Of a DNA stretch of 38,660 bases, positions 7,787 to 16,129 are shown in pieces. This DNA comes from an uncultured Oleiphilus sp. (GTDB lineage Bacteria > Pseudomonadota > Gammaproteobacteria > Pseudomonadales > Oleiphilaceae), in NCBI GenBank assembly GCA_913020245.1, contig CAJWAD010000022.1, positions 1 to 38,660 of the forward strand, given 5' to 3'. Position 1 is the first letter of the stretch, and each line of letters opens with the position of its first letter. The notes beneath the pieces were generated by a model. The model did no database searches and was not told the origin of the DNA. It saw nothing but the letters and a program-made list of their open reading frames with translations. The translations under genes were made by a program, and so were the position numbers.

Positions 7787-8140
7787 ATGACTGTTGTAGA
7801 GTCACACATTCCTTCTCCTCTTATCTTCACGGACGCGGCGGCCACCAAAGTGCGCACGCTAGTGGAGGAAGAAGAAAATCCAGAGCTAAAATTACGAGTG
7901 TATGTCACCGGTGGTGGGTGCTCAGGCTTTCAATATGGATTCACGTTTGATGAAGACCAGGCGGAAGATGATACCGTTATCGAAAATCAGGGTGTAAAAC
8001 TGGTCGTTGATCCAATGAGCTATCAGTATTTAGTCGGATCAACCGTTGATTACAGCGAAGGCCTAAAGGGCGCTCAATTCGTGATAAACAATCCAAACGC
8101 GGCGACCACTTGCGGCTGCGGTTCGAGCTTTACGGTTTAA
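7787..8140 (+). CDS. erpA: Iron-sulfur cluster insertion protein ErpA
   Basis: ErpA is an A-type carrier that hands Fe-S clusters to targets such as the isoprenoid enzymes IspG/IspH. The 117-residue protein carries the three ligand cysteines in the family positions: Cys45 in GGGCSGF, and Cys109 and Cys111 in TCGCGSSF. The start at ATG 7787 is preceded by GGAG with 6 bases spacing. It is the last gene of the argC group. Its TAA overlaps the stop of the convergent tmcA by 3 bases, with no room for a separate terminator. Confidence 0.97.
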   Translation: MTVVESHIPSPLIFTDAAATKVRTLVEEEENPELKLRVYVTGGGCSGFQYGFTFDEDQAEDDTVIENQGVKLVVDPMSYQYLVGSTVDYSEGLKGAQFVINNPNAATTCGCGSSFTV

Positions 8141-10299
8141 GTCTTTAACTCGCCGACGTTTTCTCCAGAGAATGCCAATAGTGATTCAAAGGCCGATTTC
8201 AGCAATTGTTCTCCTGCTCTTTTTCCTTGAATTTTCATAGTATTTAGGCACATTTTCCAGCTATTTCCCTGCAATATTCGAATATCTAACAAGGTTTGTA
8301 AGTTGGCGTCGAGCCGTTTGTAATTTGCGTGATTGATTTTTAGAAAGGTATGCAGTGCTACGCTGGCATCAAACTCGTTAAGCTCGTTATTCACATAACG
8401 TTGAACGGCAGACATGATCTCATGCGGCGTTTGTTCCAGTGCACGTTGGTTGTTTTCAAGTAAGTGTGGAATGAGCGCCGGATCGAAGGTGGTGAGTTCT
8501 CTTGCGAGTTGGTGTCGGAGAAAAATTTGGAAGTGCTTACACTGCCCCTGAATGAGCATTTTGGTTCGATTATTTATCGCCTTAGCGTAGATTACCGAGC
8601 GGGTGCCGCTGGCTTTATCTTGCTTGAAACCAATATGAATGGGTGCAAAACCTAAGGCCGTCCAAAAGGGCGCAAGGTCTGGAGTTAACCCGACGCTGAC
8701 GCTCATATAATCCATCGTATTTATTTGAGTTTCCCAAATTTGGACAAGTTGACGCCCCAGTCCCTGTCTGCGAACTTCAGGGTGCACGGCGATACGCATA
8801 ATACGTTGGGATTTCAGTTCAAGCCATTGGGTATCCCCCGAAACATTCGCCATTGCTTGCGGCACGAGGTCACCGGCAGGACGCCGATGTTGCGCTACAA
8901 TCGCTTGGTTTAATGCATCATCGTTAGAGTTACCTTCCTGAATGGTGAGTAGACAGGCGAGCACTTGTTCTGAATGGGTCGCGATGAGGATATTGATACG
9001 CGGGTGATCTAATAGCATTCTTAAATCAGAGGGTTTTGTTTGATAGTGAGCGTTTACTAATAATGCAAAAGTTTGTCTTAACAAAGCCTCATCTGAAGCG
9101 AGATGATTCTGAGAGATATTTTGAATAGTAATAGCAGTTTTATTTAAGGACTTGCGCTTATCAAGATCAATTTCCCATTCTGCATCTAGGCATAATAAAT
9201 TGAAAATTGTTTGCTCGAGTGGATCATCCTGTGCCCAGCGAATCGGGCGACTCAAATGCAATGCTGACCAGTCCGGTGTGAGCGTATTAAGTAGCGCTGT
9301 GAAGCGAATGGCAAACCCTCGGCCGCTGCCCTCATAACCATGCATCGTCGATGAGAAAACGCAGCGAGGATATCGACTAAGTACTTGCTGTAAGAGTGAT
9401 GCAGGAAAGCTAGCTGCTTCGTCAACTAGTATAAGAGACGCACTCGGTTGGGTCGCCAGCAATTCATCGATCGCAATGAATTTAAATAGCATCTTCCGCG
9501 CGTTATTCAGCTTCGCGGCATGTAGCTTAAAATGCCTAAAGGCTTGCGAGGCTGCACCGGGACTGGGTGCTGTAATGAAAATGGGTGAGGTAAACCTTCC
9601 GTTGACTAACAGATTTGCGGTCGCAATCCCCAGAGCGCTAGTTTTGCCTCGGCCACGGTCTGCGCTGAGCACTAATGGTCGATTTTCTTCACCATTGGCG
9701 ACCTGACCGATGGCTCGTATGGCCAGATGTTGGTCTCCTTTCAAACGATTCGAATCGTTCAGCTGGTGTTTCAACGGGCTTAAATTTTTTGTTTCAAGGA
9801 CTGAAGGGATATAACGATCTGGCTCATGTTGTTTTATTTGCAAGCTTAATGGCGCGTTACAAAAATAGTAGGCTATGCGATCTAAAAAGTGTGTGCCGCA
9901 TTCGGTCAATAACTTTTTTGAACACATCTTGGCGTAGCTAGGGTCGATGCTGGCGGCGAGCGTTTCTGTTGTTGGCAGGAGCATGACAAATAATCCTGCT
10001 CCCGCCAATGTGCCACTAATTGCTGCCAGCGCGTCAGGATGAAAGCCAGAAAAACCGTCCCACAGAATAAGGGTGTGTTCGTTACCGAGTTGTTGTTTAA
10101 AGGTCGAGTCTGCAACGCAGTACTCATTCTTTGTATAGGAAGCGCGTGTACTAACGATCAAATGTTGTGAGCTCAAGAGATCCAATTCGATGACTTGCTG
10201 ATCAGCCCATGTTTGTTCGCCTTGAACACACACAATCGCGCGATGCTGACGTTTTGCCGCTTCAGAACGCAAATTATCTAGATGTTGAGTGCGAGACAT
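8137..10299 (-). CDS. tmcA: tRNA(Met) cytidine acetyltransferase TmcA
   Basis: TmcA makes N4-acetylcytidine at the wobble position 34 of elongator tRNA-Met, using acetyl-CoA and ATP or GTP. The 720-residue protein shows the family order. An N-terminal DUF1726-like domain (about 1-180) is followed by a RecD-like ATPase with Walker [14 protein letters not shown] (about 212-224) and a DEAA box ([11 protein letters not shown], about 290-300). A GNAT domain with [17 protein letters not shown] (about 503-520) precedes the C-terminal tRNA-binding region. It is about 50 residues longer than the E. coli protein. ATG 10299 has no clear ribosome-binding site, but no better start is nearby. It is divergent from the lipoprotein cluster and convergent with erpA. 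Confidence 0.95.
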   Translation of the reverse strand: MSRTQHLDNLRSEAAKRQHRAIVCVQGEQTWADQQVIELDLLSSQHLIVSTRASYTKNEYCVADSTFKQQLGNEHTLILWDGFSGFHPDALAAISGTLAGAGLFVMLLPTTETLAASIDPSYAKMCSKKLLTECGTHFLDRIAYYFCNAPLSLQIKQHEPDRYIPSVLETKNLSPLKHQLNDSNRLKGDQHLAIRAIGQVANGEENRPLVLSADRGRGKTSALGIATANLLVNGRFTSPIFITAPSPGAASQAFRHFKLHAAKLNNARKMLFKFIAIDELLATQPSASLILVDEAASFPASLLQQVLSRYPRCVFSSTMHGYEGSGRGFAIRFTALLNTLTPDWSALHLSRPIRWAQDDPLEQTIFNLLCLDAEWEIDLDKRKSLNKTAITIQNISQNHLASDEALLRQTFALLVNAHYQTKPSDLRMLLDHPRINILIATHSEQVLACLLTIQEGNSNDDALNQAIVAQHRRPAGDLVPQAMANVSGDTQWLELKSQRIMRIAVHPEVRRQGLGRQLVQIWETQINTMDYMSVSVGLTPDLAPFWTALGFAPIHIGFKQDKASGTRSVIYAKAINNRTKMLIQGQCKHFQIFLRHQLARELTTFDPALIPHLLENNQRALEQTPHEIMSAVQRYVNNELNEFDASVALHTFLKINHANYKRLDANLQTLLDIRILQGNSWKMCLNTMKIQGKRAGEQLLKSAFESLLAFSGENVGELKT

Positions 10300-10375
10300 G
10301 AATTAAATCAGTGTGGTGCAAGGACCAATAGGATACCTTGGCACTTCTTTAGATGAAAATAATGATTTTAGGGTT

Positions 10376-11770
10376 ATGATACCCAGTATGTTAAAAAACG
10401 TTTTCTACCCAATAATAAAGCTGGTAAGTCTAACGACGATGGCGTGCATATTAACCGCCTGTGTGAGCACATCTTTTTTGGGGTATCCACAAGTTGCAGC
10501 GGGTTATAAGCGTAGTTTGGCCCAATCAAGTGCGGCGATTGACGCGTCACTTGCTGAGTTAGACGAGCAGTTTGAAGATGCTGATCGTCTACTTTACCTG
10601 ATGGAAAGTGGTCGTTTGGCCCAGTTGAATAGTGAATTTGAGCGCAGTCAGCAAAGTTTTTCACGTGCAATAGCGGATTTTGAACAGCAAGATTTGCAAG
10701 CCAAGGTGTCGATTGGTCGAAGTGTTCGCGATGGTGTTTCGTTAATTACCAACGACACTGCGATTCCATATAGCGGCGCAGGTTACGAGCGCCTTGCAAT
10801 TCATCATTATCAAGCATTGAACTATTGGGCGCAGAATGATCTTGAAGGCGCCGCCGTAGAGTTTCGTAAGCTTGCCCTCGAGCAGCGTATTTTGGCTGAG
10901 GCGCACGAGAAAGAAATAGCCGAAGCACACAGCGAGGCGGCGAAAGAGAGCGTAGACTTAAGTAGTATCGACAATGAATTCAATGGCTTAGATACATTGG
11001 CTGGGCCGCTTAAAAGCTCCTTTCAAAATGCCTACAGTTTTTACACATCGGCCTCGTTTTGGGAAGCGCAGGGGGATTTAAACGCAGCGCTCGTCGACTA
11101 TAAAAAAGCGCTGGAGATTAACCCCTCGAGCAAAATGCTCAAACAAGATATTCGGCGCGTAAATGGTTCTGATAAACGGAGCGCCAACAATAGCCCCAAA
11201 GCGGGCCAGGGTACCTTGGTCGTCTTGTTTGAGGAGGGCTTTGTGCAATCGAAAGAAGCATTTAACTTGAGCGTGCCGACGGCAAATGATGGCTGGTTAC
11301 AAATTAGCATGCCCTTTTACTCCGCGAGTGGTGTACCACCGAGCGTATCGTTATCGTTATATCAGTCGCAAAAATTGCTGGGTAAGACGGAAAGTCTAGC
11401 GAGTTATAATGCATTGGCGGCAAAGGATTTGAAGGAACAATTACCGAGTCTTTTATTGAGACAAACCTTGAGAGCCTACACGAAATATGAATTACAGAAG
11501 CAGACGGGAAAGCAGTTAGGTGACTTGGGGCAGCTTGCGGTTAACATTGTAAATCTTGTAACCGAGCGCGCTGATCTTCGTTCTTGGTCGACCTTGCCCA
11601 TGACAGGGCAAGCCCAACGTTTCAATCTCACGCCTGGCAGACAAACGGTAACGATGAAAGCGCATGGCGTAAAGCTCGATACAGTGCTGGACATAAAGGC
11701 GGGTAAGACGCAGTATCTGCGAGTGGTTTATGTTGGCGGCAAACTTATCCCGCAAAGTTTTTTGTTATGA
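10376..11770 (+). CDS. COG3014-type lipoprotein with TPR-like segment
   Basis: The 464-residue lipoprotein has a signal segment ending in ILTAC. Its mid-region is helical and rich in Ala/Glu/Gln (about 60-200). A TPR-like unit (AYSFYTSASFWEAQGDLNAA, about 220-250) is followed by a C-terminal beta-rich half (about 290-464). I recall the series COG3014 protein, YcfL, LpoB from Vibrio and Shewanella-like genomes, and the same order is seen here. ATG 10376 and ATG 10388 are both possible; both precede the signal peptide, and AGGG at 10370-10373 favours the second only loosely. The role is unknown. Because of its neighbours it probably belongs to the outer-membrane side of peptidoglycan synthase control (inference). 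Confidence 0.8.
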   Translation: MIPSMLKNVFYPIIKLVSLTTMACILTACVSTSFLGYPQVAAGYKRSLAQSSAAIDASLAELDEQFEDADRLLYLMESGRLAQLNSEFERSQQSFSRAIADFEQQDLQAKVSIGRSVRDGVSLITNDTAIPYSGAGYERLAIHHYQALNYWAQNDLEGAAVEFRKLALEQRILAEAHEKEIAEAHSEAAKESVDLSSIDNEFNGLDTLAGPLKSSFQNAYSFYTSASFWEAQGDLNAALVDYKKALEINPSSKMLKQDIRRVNGSDKRSANNSPKAGQGTLVVLFEEGFVQSKEAFNLSVPTANDGWLQISMPFYSASGVPPSVSLSLYQSQKLLGKTESLASYNALAAKDLKEQLPSLLLRQTLRAYTKYELQKQTGKQLGDLGQLAVNIVNLVTERADLRSWSTLPMTGQAQRFNLTPGRQTVTMKAHGVKLDTVLDIKAGKTQYLRVVYVGGKLIPQSFLL

Positions 11771-11807
11771 CGTTAGGTTTAATGACAGCTCAGCAGAGGT
11801 GGTAATA

Positions 11808-12203
11808 ATGCGACTACGGCAATTTTATTTTCTGTTATTTGTACTTCTTCTTTCAGCGTGCGCGGTTAATGAAACCGCACGTGTTGATGCCATCGATGGG
11901 GAGAAAGAAAAAGAGATTTTAGAGTCAGATAGTGGATTTTTGGCTGCAAGTTTGAAGATTATCGACACAAAAACGACAAAAGCAGGGGATCTTTTACGTA
12001 TCCAAGCAACGCTAAAAAATGCGTCCCGACAGACCATTTCGTTTCAATATAAAGTAAAGTGGCTAGACCAAGATGGTTTCGCGGTGGCCCTCGGTGGCCG
12101 GCCATGGACGCCGGCGGTCATTACGCCGCAGGAACAGTTAAATGTGCAGGCCGTTGCGCCGAATGCAAGCGTCACAAGTTTCACGATTCAAGTACAAGAT
12201 TAG
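11808..12203 (+). CDS. ycfL: YcfL-family lipoprotein (DUF1425)
   Basis: The 131-residue lipoprotein has signal peptide and lipobox LLLSAC (Cys at about residue 17). After a charged linker comes a compact beta-sandwich-like domain (IDTKTTKAGDLLRIQATLKN, then YKVKWLDQDGFAV and a final TSFTIQV), typical for DUF1425. The start is ATG 11808 with GAGGTGG just upstream; longer in-frame extensions would overlap the previous gene and bury the signal. In many gammaproteobacteria ycfL sits beside lpoB, as here. Function is not established; a link to LpoB and PBP1b is inferred from adjacency. Confidence 0.88.
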   Translation: MRLRQFYFLLFVLLLSACAVNETARVDAIDGEKEKEILESDSGFLAASLKIIDTKTTKAGDLLRIQATLKNASRQTISFQYKVKWLDQDGFAVALGGRPWTPAVITPQEQLNVQAVAPNASVTSFTIQVQD

Positions 12204-12221
12204 TCTGAATGAGGAAAAGGT

Positions 12222-12821
12222 ATGGGTAATATGAAATGGTTGGTGGCGGTCTCCGCTTCTCTTTTACTAAGCGCTTGTGCAAGCGACCCGAAAGTGTCGT
12301 ATGGCGATGCAACCGCCGTTGAAACGGTGACGACAGATTTTGGTTCCACCGACTTGCAAGTTATTGCGTCAGCATTGGTCGATGATCTGCTTGCCTTTCC
12401 ACCTGTGCAGGAGATGACCGCAGGTGAACGTCCAGTTGTCGTGGTCGATCGGATTGTGAATAAAACAACGGAACATATCGACACGGAATCTGTTACCGAT
12501 ACCATCACGACGAAATTGCTAAAGTCCGGTAAGTTTCGGTTTGTTGATATGAAAGCCGTTGAGGCCTTGAAAAAGCAGATGAATTTTCAGCTCGGCAGTG
12601 GGCTCGTTGATCCAGCGAAAGCGGCAAGTTTTGGTAAACAGACCGGCGCTGAGTTAATGCTGTATGGTAATTTAGCAAGCATCGTTAAGCGTGCTAACGA
12701 CACCAAAGACGTTTATTACAAGTTCACCCTGAAATTGATCAACCTCGAAAGTGGCTTGCTCGAGTGGCAAGGTGAGAAAGAGATTCGTAAGTCTGGTGAA
12801 AAATCCTTCTTTTCATTTTAA
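12222..12821 (+). CDS. lpoB: Penicillin-binding protein activator LpoB
   Basis: LpoB is an outer-membrane lipoprotein that reaches through the periplasm to stimulate PBP1b in peptidoglycan synthesis. The 199-residue product has lipobox LLLSAC (Cys at residue 19) and the conserved core: PVVVVDRIVNKTTEHIDT, then TTKLLKSGKFRFVD, GAELMLYGNLASI, and YYKFTLKLINLESGLLEW. The disordered linker between lipid anchor and globular domain is much shorter than in E. coli. The start is ATG 12222 behind AGGAAAAGG, 18 bases after ycfL. It is the last gene of the three-lipoprotein unit and is followed by a hairpin terminator. Confidence 0.92.
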   Translation: MGNMKWLVAVSASLLLSACASDPKVSYGDATAVETVTTDFGSTDLQVIASALVDDLLAFPPVQEMTAGERPVVVVDRIVNKTTEHIDTESVTDTITTKLLKSGKFRFVDMKAVEALKKQMNFQLGSGLVDPAKAASFGKQTGAELMLYGNLASIVKRANDTKDVYYKFTLKLINLESGLLEWQGEKEIRKSGEKSFFSF

Positions 12822-12842
12822 GCGGATGGGTTAACATAATTG

Positions 12843-12866
12843 AGCCGGCCATTTGCCGGCTTTGTT
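12843..12866 (+). terminator. Hairpin terminator after lpoB
   Basis: AGCCGGC (12843-12849) pairs perfectly with GCCGGCT (12855-12861) across a 5-base loop and is followed by TTGTT. The stem is GC-rich, the T tract short and interrupted. It separates lpoB from panP, whose ribosome-binding site begins at 12873. Confidence 0.75.
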
Positions 12867-12886
12867 AGTTGTGGGAGGCAAGAAAA

Positions 12887-14572
12887 ATAGCTACTTCAGA
12901 ACACAAGCTTGCGCGTGCCAGTATTGAAAGTATGTACCGCATTTTCACTATACCAGAGGCACCAGATTCCACATTAGGTCAGATCGATCAGGATGTCTCT
13001 CAGAATCTTGCCGGATTTTTGCAATCTCATATCGTTGCCGTAGAGCAAGAGTTGCAAGACCTAGAGGCGGATTTTAGCCATTCCGAAATCCCTGAAGAGC
13101 CGACATTCGTGTCTGAACACACGCAATTTTTATTGGATAAAGTCGTCGCACAGTCGGTGCATACGGCTTCCCCAAGTTTTATCGGCCATATGACAACAGC
13201 TTTGCCATATTTCATGCTGCCCTTGTCAAAGATCATGATTGCTTTGAATCAAAATCTTGTTAAGACCGAAACTTCGAAGGTATTTACGCCACTTGAGCGT
13301 CAAGTGCTCGCAAATTTTCATCGCTTAGTGTTCGCGCGAGATGATGCCTTTTATAAGAAGTGGATGCACAACGCAGGGTATGCACTTGGCGCCATGTGTT
13401 CCGGTGGGACCGTCGCGAATATCACTGCCCTATGGGTTGCGCGTAATGCAGCTTTTGCGCCTCGAGGTAACTTCAAAGGGTTATCGCATGAGGGCTGGTT
13501 CGCGGCTTTGAATCACTATGGCTACGATGGAGCTGCGATCTTAGTGTCTCGACGGGGTCATTATTCCCTGAGTAAAGCTGCCGATGTTTTAGGGATTGGG
13601 CGCTCGAATATTGTCGCGATTGATACAGATGCTGAGAACCGCATTTGTCTCGATAAATTAGTGGAGGCATGCACTAGTTTAAAAGCAAATAACATAAAAG
13701 TGATGGCGATTGTCGGAATTGCGGGCACCACAGAAACAGGTCACATCGATCCACTCGATCGCTTGGCAGATATTGCGGAGGCCAATGGTGCTTACTACCA
13801 CGTTGATGCGGCTTGGGGTGGTCCAACTTTATTCTCATCGCACCACAAACATTTGATGAAGGGGATCGAACGGGCAGATTCGGTAACACTCGATGCGCAC
13901 AAGCAACTTTATATACCGATGGGTTGCGGGATGGTTGTGTTTAAAGCGCCGGAGCATATCAAGGCAATCGAGCATCATGCGCAATACATTATCCGTCAGG
14001 GTTCAAAAGATCTAGGGAGCACGACGTTGGAGGGTTCTCGCCCGGGCATGGCTATGTTACTGCATTCGGGCTTGCATATTATTTCACGAAGCGGCTATGA
14101 AATACTTATTGATCAAGGCATTGCGAAAGCCAAGAGATTTGCCCAAGCGATTATTGCACATCCGGATTTTGAATTAATCTCAGCGCCACAACTGAATATT
14201 TTAACGTATCGTTATGCGCCAAGTGATGTTCAGCTGGTATTGCAGAAAACGCTTGAACTCGACGCGAGCAGCACTTTTCATGCTATCAGTAATCTGCTTG
14301 ATCAGCTGACGAAGCGTATTCAAAAAATTCAGCGTGAGAGGGGATTATCGTTCGTCTCGCGAACGCGATTAGAGCCCGCATGCTACAAGGAAAATGCGTG
14401 TTTGGTGTTTCGCGTGGTGCTGGCGAATCCTTTAACAACGGACGATATTTTGATTGACGTGCTCGCAGAGCAATTAGAGATTGTAAGTGGCGACGAGCAA
14501 CTATGTGCTTGGCGTGATCAGGCAATTAATCAAAGCCAAGCTTTTTCCGCGATGGGCGACGCTTCGAGCTGA
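12887..14572 (+). CDS. panP: PLP-dependent aspartate 1-decarboxylase (PanP type), apparent ATA start
   Basis: The protein belongs to the group II PLP decarboxylases, in the subgroup (TIGR03799) that makes beta-alanine for pantothenate in bacteria without PanD. Motifs are the N-terminal YRIFTIPEAPDSTLG (subgroup-specific), the glycine-rich SGGTVANITALW, YHVDAAWGG with the cofactor Asp, and DAHKQLY with the PLP lysine at about residue 339. Of the candidate starts, TTG 12869 has its Shine-Dalgarno inside the gene, and ATG 12932 would cut the conserved N-terminus. A strong GGGAGG at 12873-12878 points to ATA 12887-12889 (8-base gap), giving 561 residues. So either ATA is used or an ATG was misread. 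The gene converges with a small orphan gene. A related glutamate or other amino-acid decarboxylase activity cannot be excluded. Confidence 0.9.
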   Translation: MATSEHKLARASIESMYRIFTIPEAPDSTLGQIDQDVSQNLAGFLQSHIVAVEQELQDLEADFSHSEIPEEPTFVSEHTQFLLDKVVAQSVHTASPSFIGHMTTALPYFMLPLSKIMIALNQNLVKTETSKVFTPLERQVLANFHRLVFARDDAFYKKWMHNAGYALGAMCSGGTVANITALWVARNAAFAPRGNFKGLSHEGWFAALNHYGYDGAAILVSRRGHYSLSKAADVLGIGRSNIVAIDTDAENRICLDKLVEACTSLKANNIKVMAIVGIAGTTETGHIDPLDRLADIAEANGAYYHVDAAWGGPTLFSSHHKHLMKGIERADSVTLDAHKQLYIPMGCGMVVFKAPEHIKAIEHHAQYIIRQGSKDLGSTTLEGSRPGMAMLLHSGLHIISRSGYEILIDQGIAKAKRFAQAIIAHPDFELISAPQLNILTYRYAPSDVQLVLQKTLELDASSTFHAISNLLDQLTKRIQKIQRERGLSFVSRTRLEPACYKENACLVFRVVLANPLTTDDILIDVLAEQLEIVSGDEQLCAWRDQAINQSQAFSAMGDASS

Positions 14573-14575
14573 CGC

Positions 14576-14842
14576 TCAGTAGAGGGCTGCCTCATCATCT
14601 AATACTTCGTGAATGATATCCAGGAACATCTTGTCCGCATCCGTGTGCTCTTCCGGAATGCGAACAATGGTTTGGGCGCTAATTTCTTCCGCAATGCTGC
14701 GGCTCGCGTCTGGCTGGCCTTGATGCTTGCGCGCGATATCCATACAGGTTTGGGCAACACTTGGATCGCTGAGTACTTTGCGTATGAATACGCGAAGCTC
14801 GCTAATTAACTTGGCTTGTCTACTCTCTTCTGCACTGCTCAT
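14576..14842 (-). CDS. Small soluble protein, unknown function
   Basis: This 88-residue protein has no signal or membrane segment. It is mostly helical and acidic at the C-terminus (EHTDADKMFLDIIHEVLDDE). The start ATG 14842 has GGAG 6 bases ahead. The codon pattern and ribosome site support a real gene. It converges on panP, with 3 bases between the stops. A possible promoter lies upstream (TTGCCA and GATGAT, 17-bp spacing, about 14880-14910, leftward). No family is recognised. Confidence 0.65.
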   Translation of the reverse strand: MSSAEESRQAKLISELRVFIRKVLSDPSVAQTCMDIARKHQGQPDASRSIAEEISAQTIVRIPEEHTDADKMFLDIIHEVLDDEAALY

Positions 14843-14915
14843 GCTGCGCTCCTTAACTGATTACTACGTCGTTTTTTAATCATCGCTCCGAATCTTATAA
14901 TTGGCAAGGTGGATC

Positions 14916-15779
14916 TTACTCTTTCGGTTTTTTACGCGTTAGTGCTTCTTGGCACGTTGAGGCGACTAACTCGCCTTTTTGGTTGTATATGTTGCCCCGG
15001 TTGAAGCCTCTGCCTGCCGACGCACTGGGGCTGTCCATATCGTATAAAAGCCATTCGTCGACACGGAATGGGCGGTGAAACCAAAGTGCATGGTCAATGC
15101 TCGCCACCTGCATGTTTTTTTGGGCAAAACTCACGCCGTGTGGGAGTAAACCGGTGCCGAGTAAGCCGAAGTCCGATGCGTAAGTGAGAATACATTGGTG
15201 TAAGGCTAAATCATCGGGTAAATCGGCAACGGCTCGAAACCAATTTTGCTTGTAGGGTGCGCGCACATCTGGGTTTGAGTAATTTACAGGATTTACAGGG
15301 CGAATCTCTATGGGGCGATCACGCGTGAATTGGTCGCGCAACTTTTCAGGGATTAGATGCTTGAAGCGACGTCGCATTTCAAGCTCAGATAAGAGTACTT
15401 CTGGATCCGTTGTATCGGGCATATCAAATTGATGATTTAAACCAGCTTCTTTGGTTTGAAATGAAGCATTTAAGGTGAAGATCTCTTTATTATGTTGCTT
15501 GGCGATCACCCGTCGTGCCGAAAAACTGCCTCCGTCTCGCAGGACTTGAACTTCATACTGAATGGGTAAGGCATGATCCCCCGGGCGTAAAAAGTAGCCA
15601 TGCATTGAGTGCGCAATACGATCATCAATACATTGATAGGCGGCCATCATTGCTTGGCCGCAAACTTGCCCACCAAATACATTTTTGTACCCTAAGTCTT
15701 CGCTACAGCCTTCGAAAAGATGCTCGTCAATCTGCTTAAGTTTGAGGACATCGATAAGTTGTTGGAGTACCTCGATCAT
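14916..15779 (-). CDS. tesB: Acyl-CoA thioesterase II
   Basis: TesB hydrolyses medium- and long-chain acyl-CoA to free fatty acid and CoA. The 287-residue length matches E. coli TesB (286). It has a double hotdog fold: the first hotdog holds FGGQVCGQAMMAA and SMHGYFLRPGD, the second YASDFGLL, ASIDHALWFHRPF and TCQEALTR. The catalytic triad Asp-Thr-Gln appears as Asp203, Ser228 and Gln277, with Ser in place of the usual Thr. The start is ATG 15779 with a GGA 8 to 10 bases upstream. The next leftward gene, the 88-residue orphan, begins 73 bases away, and no clear terminator is seen. Confidence 0.95.
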   Translation of the reverse strand: MIEVLQQLIDVLKLKQIDEHLFEGCSEDLGYKNVFGGQVCGQAMMAAYQCIDDRIAHSMHGYFLRPGDHALPIQYEVQVLRDGGSFSARRVIAKQHNKEIFTLNASFQTKEAGLNHQFDMPDTTDPEVLLSELEMRRRFKHLIPEKLRDQFTRDRPIEIRPVNPVNYSNPDVRAPYKQNWFRAVADLPDDLALHQCILTYASDFGLLGTGLLPHGVSFAQKNMQVASIDHALWFHRPFRVDEWLLYDMDSPSASAGRGFNRGNIYNQKGELVASTCQEALTRKKPKE

Positions 15780-15850
15780 TCAACTGGTCCGTTGTGTAAA
15801 ATAAAAAGGGGTTTATCATAGCAACAACCTGCGGCGCACTGACAAGTTAT

Positions 15851-16033
15851 TTAGTGGTTTGAAGAGGCGACTCGGAGGGGCTTGGTGACCAATTCATCGA
15901 TCTCATAGGTCAAGTAGTTAACGCGTAACGCGTCTTGAGCACTCATTTCCCATCCAGTATGTCGCTTTTTTTCAGGGGAGTCTGTTCGCGATTTTTTTAG
16001 TAGGGTTCGCGCTGCTTGCTGTGTTGTGCTCAT
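15851..16033 (-). CDS. Small basic protein, unknown function
   Basis: A 60-residue protein, hydrophilic, with a basic N-terminal half (LLKKSRTDSPEKKRHTGW) and a mixed C-terminal half (NYLTYEIDELVTKPLRV). There is no signal peptide or membrane segment. The start ATG 16033 has a GAGG too close for ideal spacing, so support is moderate. It begins 12 bases beyond the T tract of the rubredoxin-reductase terminator, so it would need read-through or its own promoter. No family is recognised. Confidence 0.5.
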   Translation of the reverse strand: MSTTQQAARTLLKKSRTDSPEKKRHTGWEMSAQDALRVNYLTYEIDELVTKPLRVASSNH

Positions 16034-16044
16034 GCCTCGGAGTA

Positions 16045-16082
16045 TAAAAAAGACCTTCTCGCAGTGATAGTGAAAGAAGGCC
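16045..16082 (-). terminator. Strong intrinsic terminator after rubredoxin reductase
   Basis: Read leftward, AGGCCTTCT pairs with AGAAGGTCT (one G-U pair, 15-base loop) and is followed at once by six T. On the top strand the arms are 16050-16058 and 16074-16082. It closes the rubA-rubB unit. Confidence 0.9.
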
Positions 16083-16129
16083 TACTAACTAAAGCGTAAT
16101 TGTTTAGATAGTTTTAACCGAGTGGCGAT

